NCBI GenBank assembly: GCA_007123785.1
Contig: SLGL01000335.1
Span: 1 to 5,989, forward strand
DNA length: 5,989 bases
Source of the DNA: Balneolaceae bacterium
GTDB lineage: Bacteria > Bacteroidota > Rhodothermia > Balneolales > Balneolaceae
Direction: 5' to 3'
Part shown: positions 1-5,989 of the stretch, piece by piece
Layout: every line of letters begins with the position of its first letter
Numbering within the stretch: the stretch's first letter is position 1
Notes under the pieces: generated by a model
Seen by the model: the letters and a program-made list of their open reading frames with translations, nothing else
Databases searched by the model: none
Told to the model about the DNA's origin: nothing
Made by a program: the position numbers and the translations under genes

Positions 1-18
1 GGCTGTCTCTGTAGCCGA

Positions 19-2004
19 TCACTCCGAAACCTCAAGACGAGCCTGAAGAATTTGGTCCCCGATCTGAATTTTTTCGGCTACGTCCATTCCCGCAATCACT
101 TCGCCAAAAATGGTGTAGTGTCCGTCGAGATGGGGTGTCCATGTATGGGTGATGAAAAACTGACTTCCTTCAGTATCAGGGCCGGAACTTGCAATTCCGA
201 CCATTCCTTTTTTAAAGGTACTGAATGATGGTTCGGTGGGAGGGCGGTATTCAGGCCCACCAAAGCCATCATGCCGGTCAAAATCCCCGCCCTGGAGTAC
301 AAAATTCCGCACCACCCGATGGAAAATCACTCCATCATAAACTCCTTCTTTTGTCAGATGAACAATGGATGAAACCGTAAAGGGAGCTTTCTCCGGATAA
401 AGCTCAATCACAATCTCACCTTTGTCAGTTTCGAGAATCCATCGTGGCTGATATCCCAGTTCGGTCAATTCCTGCCAGTCGGGCAGACGCATTGGTTTCG
501 GCCCGATTTCGGGTAGAAGTTTGGCTGAATCTTCATCAAAATGCCGAATTACACTGGCAAGTACACTTGCAGCAGAGCGGTTACTCCGATCAACCGCGAG
601 CTGATGTGATTCTTTGAAGGCCTTCAAATCTTCCGCGCTGAACAGGTCCGGGTTTGTCAAAAGGTTATCGGCCACACTGAGGACGCTTCTGTTTTGCTCT
701 TCCAAAGAGATCAGAAGGGCTTCTCTTGATTTTCGCAGTAATCTATCATCGCTATTTGCTTGTTCTTGAACAAACAGTGTCAGAGCCTGTGCAGCCCTCA
801 TCGCTTCAATCCCCTCACTTTCAAGGTTTGACAGGATCATTTCAGCGTACTCTTTATCAGAGTAATATTCGCTGAAAAGTGCAAGCGCCCGGTCTTTCAG
901 GTACGGGTTTTTTCGGTCGATCTCATGAAGTTCATCCATTTTATCTGAAAGATCGACGCCGTTCTGATGGAGCAACTCCAGGTATGTGATGGCGACTTCC
1001 GAATTTCCCATTAACTCTTCAACCATTACTCCAATTTGATCAAGCCAGTTGCGATCCAGCGGTCCAATCTCATTCAGAGAATGGAGCGCCTGAACAACGA
1101 CATGCGGGTTTGGATGAGAAAGCAGCCTTGCTACATGGTCCATATCCAGCCTGTCGGGTGTAACATGCGCAAGCGCCGCGGCCGTGACTACCGCAAGCTG
1201 GACTCGTTCGAGCAGTTCCTGCTGCTGGCGCCTATTCATAACTGCATTGAAACCGACACTGCCCGTAAGTGAAACCAGGTATTCATCCGCGAGAGTTGAA
1301 GGCTGCGTTGTCCGTCTATATAACAATTCAACCAGCATCTTATAAGCCGCTGACTCCACACCCGCGGGATTTTCCGTTGATCGCCAGAACCCGTACAGTA
1401 GATTTCGGATGACCTCTTCATCGTCCGCCTCAAAAATCAATCCGGCAATTTCATCGATCGTTTCTTTGTCCAGATCAATCCTCGAAACAATTCCACCTGC
1501 AGCCTTTGCACAGGACGGGCTCGACAGCAAGAAATCAGCATCCGACATAAGCAAATTTAAAGTCTCTTTATTGCCCCGTCTGTAAAAAAACTCACAGACA
1601 AAATCCGGGTTCACTTCATCCTCAGAATACGTTTCGGCAATTCTTTGAAAAACAGGCTCCTCCACCTCTTTGAAACTCAGCACAACCCATGGCCGAAGAT
1701 CGTCGTGTTTAAGTGCATATTCGACCAGCCGTTCCATATCATCCATTTCAGTAATGACAAGGGCTCTCCATGCCATATCAGAAATAACATTATCGGCGTG
1801 ATCCTTCAGGACCCATAAATCATCGGCATTTCGCTCAGAAACAGCGCGTGAAACCTCTGTGAAATCGTTACTTTCGCTTTCACTATTAAACACATGCTGC
1901 GTTGTGCTGCATGATATCGCCATCCAAATGGCCAGAAAGCTGATGAAAAAAAAAGGTTTCGTAATTGAATTGTTTTTTAATAAAGTTCTTTGTTTATTGC
2001 ACAT
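19..2004 (-). CDS. HEAT-repeat-like lipoprotein with C-terminal cyclophilin-type peptidyl-prolyl isomerase domain
   Basis: Predicted envelope-anchored prolyl isomerase of 661 residues. The N-terminus has a basic stretch, a hydrophobic core (about residues 18-30) and a relaxed lipobox A-I-S-C ending at Cys32, so lipidation and export are likely. Residues about 55-500 are helix-rich; the segment around 289-313 (H-P-N-P-H-V-V-V-Q-A-L) looks like a HEAT repeat, suggesting a protein-binding solenoid. The cyclophilin domain spans about 521-661: FHRVV with the catalytic-type Arg563, QGGDF (571-575), MVGIA (601-605), SQFFI (614-618) and HLDG (625-628). The position of cyclophilin A Trp121 is His625, as in many bacterial cyclophilins that bind cyclosporin poorly. 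The ATG at 2004 is chosen because no later in-frame ATG leaves a full signal peptide. It is divergent from lexA, so its promoter must overlap the gap or the lexA 5' end. The domain call is firm; the client proteins are unknown. Confidence 0.9.
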   Translation of the reverse strand: MCNKQRTLLKNNSITKPFFFISFLAIWMAISCSTTQHVFNSESESNDFTEVSRAVSERNADDLWVLKDHADNVISDMAWRALVITEMDDMERLVEYALKHDDLRPWVVLSFKEVEEPVFQRIAETYSEDEVNPDFVCEFFYRRGNKETLNLLMSDADFLLSSPSCAKAAGGIVSRIDLDKETIDEIAGLIFEADDEEVIRNLLYGFWRSTENPAGVESAAYKMLVELLYRRTTQPSTLADEYLVSLTGSVGFNAVMNRRQQQELLERVQLAVVTAAALAHVTPDRLDMDHVARLLSHPNPHVVVQALHSLNEIGPLDRNWLDQIGVMVEELMGNSEVAITYLELLHQNGVDLSDKMDELHEIDRKNPYLKDRALALFSEYYSDKEYAEMILSNLESEGIEAMRAAQALTLFVQEQANSDDRLLRKSREALLISLEEQNRSVLSVADNLLTNPDLFSAEDLKAFKESHQLAVDRSNRSAASVLASVIRHFDEDSAKLLPEIGPKPMRLPDWQELTELGYQPRWILETDKGEIVIELYPEKAPFTVSSIVHLTKEGVYDGVIFHRVVRNFVLQGGDFDRHDGFGGPEYRPPTEPSFSTFKKGMVGIASSGPDTEGSQFFITHTWTPHLDGHYTIFGEVIAGMDVAEKIQIGDQILQARLEVSE

Positions 2005-2022
2005 ATATTACACATAAATTTA
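1989..2022 (+). promoter_or_regulatory. Possible Bacteroidota-type promoter for lexA
   Basis: TTTG (1989-1992) followed after 22 bp by TAAATTTA (2015-2022) resembles the Bacteroidota pattern TTTG-N19-21-TAnnTTTG, with the last base of the downstream element mismatched and the spacing one base long. Transcription would start very close to the lexA ATG, giving a short or leaderless message. The elements overlap the 11-bp repeats, so a repressor bound there would block polymerase. This is pattern matching in AT-rich DNA and is weak evidence. Confidence 0.25.
1997..2018. repeat. Tandem 11-bp direct repeat between divergent genes, possible operator
   Basis: Two adjacent 11-bp units, TTGCACATATA (1997-2007) and TTACACATAAA (2008-2018), agree at 9 of 11 positions. 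They span the isomerase start codon and most of the 25-bp gap before lexA. An 11-bp period is about one helical turn, so a regulator would meet both copies on the same DNA face. LexA autoregulation is common and some LexA groups use direct-repeat operators, so this is a candidate LexA site. The AT-rich context means chance similarity cannot be excluded. Confidence 0.35.
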
Positions 2023-2029
2023 CAGGCTT

Positions 2030-2689
2030 ATGGACAACGCACAACTGACCCGCAAACAAAAAGAGTTTTTTGATTACATCATCGACTATAAGAAAGAGCA
2101 CGACGTCTGGCCAACATATCGTGAAATTGCCGATGCATTCAATTACAAGTCACCGAACAGTGTCACTCAGAATATACAGGCTTTACTCAAAAAGGGATAC
2201 CTTATTAAAACCGATGAGGATGAGTATGACGTACACCCCGATTACGAAGAAAACCTTGGCCTGAAAAAGTCCACTGGCATACCAGTACGCGGTTTGATTG
2301 CAGCCGGCTATCTGCAGGAAGCAGTTGAAGCAGATCTTGGCCGGATTACACTCGAAACGATTTTTCCCCGGCTGGATGATATGTTTGCCCTCCGTGTATC
2401 CGGGAGCAGTATGAAGGATGCCGGAATTTACGATGGAGACTTCGTACTTCTGATGGATAGTGATATAAATGAAGGAGACATTGGAGCGGTTCTTTATAAT
2501 GGCGAAACCAGCCTGAAACGCATCTACCACGACAAAAATGGCCTTCGGCTCGAGCCTGCCAACAGCGAGTACGACGATATTGTGATCGAACCCGATGTAT
2601 TTGAAGAAGTCCGCATTATCGGAAAATATATCGGCCATGTAAACCGAAACGGAATTCAAAAAAGTATTCCAAAAAAGAAGGCAAGTTAG
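2030..2689 (+). CDS. lexA: LexA SOS-response repressor with self-cleaving S24 peptidase domain
   Basis: Transcriptional repressor of DNA-damage genes, inactivated when RecA filaments stimulate its self-cleavage. The product is 219 residues. Residues 1-75 form a LexA-type winged helix-turn-helix (LTRKQKEFFDYI at the start, PTYREIADAF, then KSPNSVTQNIQAL matching the recognition-helix region of E. coli LexA). A linker follows at about 64-82. The cleavage site is Ala92-Gly93 (IAAG); catalytic Ser127 lies in RVSGSSMKD and Lys163 in SLKRI. The Gly-to-Ser distance (34) equals that in E. coli and the Ser-to-Lys distance (36) is one shorter, so the enzyme looks intact. The C-terminus has a short basic tail (PKKKAS) beyond the usual end. 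The only upstream ribosome-site-like bases are a weak ACAGG at 2022-2026. A full DNA-binding domain argues against UmuD. It likely represses itself through the short divergent region. Confidence 0.95.
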   Translation: MDNAQLTRKQKEFFDYIIDYKKEHDVWPTYREIADAFNYKSPNSVTQNIQALLKKGYLIKTDEDEYDVHPDYEENLGLKKSTGIPVRGLIAAGYLQEAVEADLGRITLETIFPRLDDMFALRVSGSSMKDAGIYDGDFVLLMDSDINEGDIGAVLYNGETSLKRIYHDKNGLRLEPANSEYDDIVIEPDVFEEVRIIGKYIGHVNRNGIQKSIPKKKAS

Positions 2690-2768
2690 ACTGTTTTCCT
2701 GCCAGCCTGAGTACAATTTTTCATTGAACTGCAAGGTTGCTCCCCTTCTTCTATTGTGGTTCGTATGT

Positions 2769-2789
2769 AGCGAGTTAAATCGGCTTTTT
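2769..2789 (+). terminator. Weak possible terminator downstream of lexA
   Basis: AGCGA (2769-2773) can pair with TCGGCT (2780-2785) around a 6-nt loop if one G is bulged, and a short T run follows (2785-2789). The stem is short and imperfect. The rest of the 168-bp gap between the convergent genes (2690-2857) shows no gene, RNA or stronger hairpin on either strand. Confidence 0.2.
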
Positions 2790-2857
2790 GCGTCAAATTG
2801 AACACAATGAGGAACGATTGAATAATAGACTTTTTAAATCAGATTCAGGTTACCCAG

Positions 2858-5800
2858 TTAATTCTCCACGACAGCTGCCACATCCGTCCCCTGGTACTCT
2901 GCACGATTTTCAAAAAGTGGTTGCAGCTGAGGTACTATGTGTCGCAATATCTGGGCGGGCAGGGAGCTCGTGAAACCATAGCCAGAAGACTCACTTCCCG
3001 AAACAAAGACAGTTACAGTACCAAAGAAACGATCATCAATAAAAAATACAAGTGTTGATGTTCGGTTAAGCGGTTTAGAGTCAAGCAATGAACCGCGTGC
3101 ACCATATACTTTAAACCTGTTGTCACCCGTACCGGTTTTAGCCCCAACGGGCAACAGCTCCCCGGCGGAGGTTTTCATTACTCCTGAAACTCTTCGGGCT
3201 GTACCTCTTTCCACTACATCGACCATCGCATCCATTAAAACAGCGGACACCTCCTTCGACAACACACGCTCTCCCGGCAAATACTCTCTCTCCATAACCG
3301 TTTCATAGGGTGTGCCTTCTGCAAAGTGCAGTTTTTCGATACGGGTCATGGGCAGTCGGACTCCATCGTTCAAAATAATACCAACAAGTTCGGCAAGATC
3401 CCCCGGCCTGTCAGCCGAAGTACCAATAGCTGTTGCGTAGGAAGGAACAAGCGAGTTAAAAGGGTAACCCACTCTTTTCCAGTCGCGATGTATCTTTTCA
3501 AATGCATCTTCCTCAATAATCTGCCAAATCCTGTTGTCCTGAACCCGCTTGTTCCGATGCCTGAAAAGCCACTCATACACCTCCTGCCGCACATCTTCTC
3601 CTGCCTTTATCCATTCATTTCTGGTTGCATCAGGGTTTTGATACAGATAGGCAACAAGCCATATTTCAAGCGGATGAACACGGGCAACATACCCCCGGTC
3701 CTGCCAGTTAAAATCTTCAACATTCGCTCTTCTGAATGCAGAAGCTTCGTTTCGGGCAGAAGGGCTCTCCTGTTCGGTATTGAATCCTCTGAATTCAAGG
3801 AATTCTTCCAAAGGCGCATCTGGCCTAATGGAACGATAGATCCAGGCCGCATTATTTGATGAGACATTGCGATCCCTGAACATCTCATTCAAAAGCTCAT
3901 CACCTCTCAATCCACGGTATTTTTGGAAGAACTGATTCAGAAAAACCAGCCCTTCCTTGTCGGCAAAACGAGACAGGTACTCCTGCCGGCGCGGGTCATC
4001 CGCATTATCCAGTACATTTACAGGATTACCCGGCATGTTAACAGCATAATGATATACAACATCCCGCATCAATCTGATAAAAGGAAGATTTACTGAGTGC
4101 CTGAACGCTTCGGTCACTGTCAGCATTTGACCTTCGTGTGTGACATCAAAATTACTGAACGTGTGCAAACCACCTGCGGTAAAAAATCGTTCTCCGGTGT
4201 TCGCAGAATATCTCCGCTCCATAGCGGCTTCAAGAACCTGTTGCAGTGTTGCTTCAGGATTCCTCGAAAGATAATTAAGAGTCCAGCGGGTGAGAGCGTC
4301 TCTTCCGGGCACCTCAATTTGCAAAAGCTCAGATGGAGACATACCTGAATGGTTTTCATACAAATTGTTAATGATTTCGAGATAGCTTACAAGTGCCCGC
4401 AGTTTGGCTGTTGACCCCAGCTCGAGTTTGGTTCCTTCGTTGATGTTCAGCGGACCATCAAAATTATCGGCCTGAACCCGCAGCTTATTACCCTCATTCG
4501 TACGCTCGTACAACACAATTGCGTACTTAATTTCAGTGGGATCACCGGTAATGAGCCTGTATCCTTCAAGATTTGCCTCCCGTATGTAATTTCGATCATG
4601 CAATTGATTAAGTATATCAGTAACAGATTCCTGTACTTCCTGATTAAACGTTGTCTGAACGGTCAGATCCAATTGATCCAAATCGTAGTTGCTGTTCAAA
4701 CGGAGCAGGTTCAGAAGCTCCGTCCGAACGGTATTAACAGCCTTTCTTTCTATGAATGACAAACTGCTCAATGGCGGCGCTGTATTCCGGAGCTCCGGGC
4801 TGATCTGCAGGTGGCTTCGATGCAGTTCGTATGGTATGATACCTTCACGATATAATATACCCGAATAGGTATTTGTGAGCTCATCCAGTTGCTTTCGCCC
4901 TTCCCTTGTGGCCAGAAAATATGAAGGCCTTCTATGAGCCAGAAACAGACTTAATGTCCGTTGGTACATTTTACCCCTGACCTGCATTTCCTCTTGTGTT
5001 AAATCTTCAGGATAAGCTGCCAACAGTTCATTGAAATCGTCAAAGTCAACCCCGTACCACGCCCACATTCCGTCACCAAGCCCTATTACTTCGCCATAAC
5101 CAGAAATAGCCGCAAGCGGCACAGAATTAATATAATTGAGTATAATGCGTTTTTGAGTCTCAAATGTTTTCGGTCCATCCAGGTAACTTCGAAGTGAGGC
5201 TGATAACATTTGAAAGCCTTTTGTAGAGATATTCTCCGTCAACCCTTCTGGTGAATGGCGCACTTTTTCAAGTTGCGTAGCGAGTGTACTTCCTCCTGGC
5301 ACAGATCTCGGGCTGACCAATACTGCCAGAGTTTTGTCCATAACAGCTTTACCCAGTCTGTTCCATTCAACGGCCGGATTTCTGAACGGAAAATCTTCTT
5401 CAAGAAGTGTACGATTTTCGATAAAAAGCAGAGTTTCTACAAGTACAGGTGGAATTTCATTATAGTTTTGATATACCCGGTTGGGAAATCGGTGCTTGTA
5501 CATCACATCACCAGAGTCAGCCAGCAAGGTCAGACCGGCATTATCTTTTTGGTGATAAACCGGATAGATGCCATAATCGGCAAGTTGATGCATCCGGGAA
5601 GATGCCACGGCCTGTTCTGTAATCTGATAACCACGCTCGGAAAGATGTACTGTAAAGCGGGGCAGATCTGCATAACCAAACCGTAAATCATAAGGCCCCT
5701 GGGGAGCTAACAACGGATTTGATACAGGTCCTGGCTCCAATTGAAAGGTTAATTCACCAGCAACAGAAGAAAAATACCATGCCTGAATTTTAGATGTACG

Positions 5801-5911
5801 TGCCTCAGACAGTAAAAGTACTGCAAAAAGTATCAAAATGGATAAAATCGAAACAGAAACATAGTATTTATGACTATTTCGGAGGTCATTGTGCCACCCA
5901 TTTCGGAGCAT
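2858..5911 (-). CDS. Class A-like penicillin-binding protein (GT51 transglycosylase plus transpeptidase), 5' end rewritten by an IS
   Basis: Inner-membrane enzyme that would polymerise and cross-link peptidoglycan. In the 1017-residue open frame one membrane anchor lies at about 17-35. The GT51 region (about 150-300) has the motif I equivalent IENR with Glu165 (Asp replaced by Asn166), GGSTLATQLEK (206-216), KGFQ (231-234), where most GT51 enzymes have K-x-x-E, and YINSVPL (260-266). From memory, GGSTLATQ with RHSP-x-G marks a known divergent subgroup. The transpeptidase domain keeps all three motifs: S500-TAK, S606-V-N and K925-T-G. The 317 residues between the last two are more than usual and form an insertion rich in charged and aromatic residues. 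The ATG at 5911 lies inside a proposed IS end: residues 1-13 are IS-encoded, codon 14 straddles the junction and native sequence begins at Lys15. The native start is not visible. Expression is uncertain, although the frame is otherwise intact to its stop at 2858. Confidence 0.88.
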   Translation of the reverse strand: MLRNGWHNDLRNSHKYYVSVSILSILILFAVLLLSEARTSKIQAWYFSSVAGELTFQLEPGPVSNPLLAPQGPYDLRFGYADLPRFTVHLSERGYQITEQAVASSRMHQLADYGIYPVYHQKDNAGLTLLADSGDVMYKHRFPNRVYQNYNEIPPVLVETLLFIENRTLLEEDFPFRNPAVEWNRLGKAVMDKTLAVLVSPRSVPGGSTLATQLEKVRHSPEGLTENISTKGFQMLSASLRSYLDGPKTFETQKRIILNYINSVPLAAISGYGEVIGLGDGMWAWYGVDFDDFNELLAAYPEDLTQEEMQVRGKMYQRTLSLFLAHRRPSYFLATREGRKQLDELTNTYSGILYREGIIPYELHRSHLQISPELRNTAPPLSSLSFIERKAVNTVRTELLNLLRLNSNYDLDQLDLTVQTTFNQEVQESVTDILNQLHDRNYIREANLEGYRLITGDPTEIKYAIVLYERTNEGNKLRVQADNFDGPLNINEGTKLELGSTAKLRALVSYLEIINNLYENHSGMSPSELLQIEVPGRDALTRWTLNYLSRNPEATLQQVLEAAMERRYSANTGERFFTAGGLHTFSNFDVTHEGQMLTVTEAFRHSVNLPFIRLMRDVVYHYAVNMPGNPVNVLDNADDPRRQEYLSRFADKEGLVFLNQFFQKYRGLRGDELLNEMFRDRNVSSNNAAWIYRSIRPDAPLEEFLEFRGFNTEQESPSARNEASAFRRANVEDFNWQDRGYVARVHPLEIWLVAYLYQNPDATRNEWIKAGEDVRQEVYEWLFRHRNKRVQDNRIWQIIEEDAFEKIHRDWKRVGYPFNSLVPSYATAIGTSADRPGDLAELVGIILNDGVRLPMTRIEKLHFAEGTPYETVMEREYLPGERVLSKEVSAVLMDAMVDVVERGTARRVSGVMKTSAGELLPVGAKTGTGDNRFKVYGARGSLLDSKPLNRTSTLVFFIDDRFFGTVTVFVSGSESSGYGFTSSLPAQILRHIVPQLQPLFENRAEYQGTDVAAVVEN

Positions 5912-5917
5912 GTTGTG

Positions 5918-5923
5918 CCACCT
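5918..5923 (-). promoter_or_regulatory. Shine-Dalgarno-like AGGTGG before the ATG at 5911
   Basis: On the minus strand AGGTGG lies six bases before the ATG at 5909-5911. It arises from the GGTGGCACAA part of the IS repeat. It could allow translation of the penicillin-binding protein from inside the IS end, but it may be a coincidence of the repeat sequence. Confidence 0.3.
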
Positions 5924-5949
5924 ATTTCGGGAGTCATTGTGCCAGTTTA

Positions 5950-5968
5950 GGCCGGTGAGCTCCCGGCC
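5950..5968. repeat. GC-rich inverted repeat between IS repeat copies 3 and 4
   Basis: GGCCGG (5950-5955) and CCGGCC (5963-5968) are perfect inverted arms around a 7-nt loop (TGAGCTC). The hairpin fills most of the 24-bp spacer separating copies 3 and 4. It may insulate the IS genes from outside transcription or be part of the transposase-binding layout. There is no T run, so it is not a classical terminator. Confidence 0.6.
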
Positions 5969-5989
5969 ATTTCGGTCGCTATTGTGCCA

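Larger units (their letters stand above)
5871..5989. mobile_element. Terminal end of a probable IS21-family insertion sequence (partial)
   Basis: The segment begins with TG at 5871, as expected for the TG...CA tips of IS21-family elements, and contains several copies of a 21-bp motif like the multiple transposase-binding repeats at IS21-family ends. The transposase (istA) and helper ATPase (istB) genes would lie to the right, outside the window. The target flank ends in ATTTA (5866-5870), part of which should be duplicated at the far end. The family call rests on end architecture and memory of similar sequences; no transposase is visible. Alternatives are another multi-repeat mobile element end or an unrelated array of protein-binding sites. 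Confidence 0.65.
5876..5989 (+). repeat. Four copies of a 21-bp motif, ATTTCGG-N5-ATTGTGCCA
   Basis: Copies lie at 5876-5896, 5900-5920, 5924-5944 and 5969-5989. The first three start exactly 24 bp apart; the fourth starts 45 bp after the third. All share ATTTCGG at the left and TTGTGCCA at the right; the five central bases vary (AGGTC, AGCAT, GAGTC, TCGCT), and copy 2 has G in place of the A that follows. Conserved ends with a variable centre suit sites bound by a transposase. The window stops on the last base of copy 4. Confidence 0.9.

Noticed and set aside
2692..2716. Possible GGCA/TGCC hairpin just after lexA
   Set aside because: The stem has a mismatch and a loop over ten bases, and no T run follows directly; too weak to call a terminator.
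2183..2734. Minus-strand open frame of 183 codons
   Set aside because: It lies antisense over lexA, whose catalytic and DNA-binding motifs are clear; the antisense translation shows no recognisable domain.
2788..2973. Plus-strand open frame of 61 codons after lexA
   Set aside because: More than half overlaps the 3' end of the penicillin-binding protein gene on the other strand, and there is no ribosome site or recognisable motif.
3326..3859. Plus-strand open frame of 177 codons
   Set aside because: It lies antisense within the penicillin-binding protein gene and has no recognisable domain or start context.
5255..5686. Plus-strand open frame of 143 codons
   Set aside because: It is antisense to the glycosyltransferase part of the penicillin-binding protein gene, with no domain signal.
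5876..5989. Regular repeats that could suggest a CRISPR array
   Set aside because: Only four copies, with 3-bp gaps between the first three and variation inside the unit; there are no spacers of uniform length, and the pattern fits an IS end better.

Overview
The window holds three genes and the edge of an insertion sequence. Moderate base composition, a LexA repressor, a lipoprotein with AT-rich surroundings and a possible Bacteroidota-type promoter core suggest a marine or saline Bacteroidota/Balneolota-like bacterium (for example Balneolaceae). This placement rests on protein style and memory of related sequences, not on a search, and is tentative.

Layout, left to right. Positions 19-2004 (minus strand) encode a 661-residue predicted lipoprotein with an all-helical, HEAT-like middle and a C-terminal cyclophilin-type peptidyl-prolyl isomerase domain. 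Only 25 bp separate its start from a divergent lexA gene (2030-2689, plus strand), whose product keeps the winged helix-turn-helix, the Ala-Gly cleavage site and the Ser/Lys dyad. The short gap carries a tandem 11-bp direct repeat that could be an operator. Positions 2690-2857 are a non-coding gap between convergent genes with at most a weak terminator. Positions 2858-5911 (minus strand) encode a large bifunctional (class A-like) penicillin-binding protein with a divergent GT51 glycosyltransferase domain and a transpeptidase domain with all three active-site motifs.

The right edge (about 5871-5989) is not ordinary upstream DNA. It holds four copies of a 21-bp motif (ATTTCGG-N5-ATTGTGCCA), three of them on an exact 24-bp period, plus a GC-rich hairpin. 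This looks like the terminal multiple-repeat region of an IS21-family insertion sequence whose body lies outside the window. The proposed IS tip, starting with TG at 5871, falls inside the start of the penicillin-binding protein gene: the apparent ATG at 5911 and about the first 13 codons are IS sequence. The native start is therefore probably lost from this side of the junction, but the reading frame is open through the IS end, and the IS supplies both an in-frame ATG and a Shine-Dalgarno-like AGGTGG.

The genes do not form one pathway: two act in the cell envelope (periplasmic protein folding and peptidoglycan synthesis) and one controls the SOS response. I found no CRISPR array, tRNA, rRNA or clear new multi-gene system. 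The most interesting points are the IS-rewritten 5' end of the penicillin-binding protein gene and the possible LexA operator shared with the isomerase gene.
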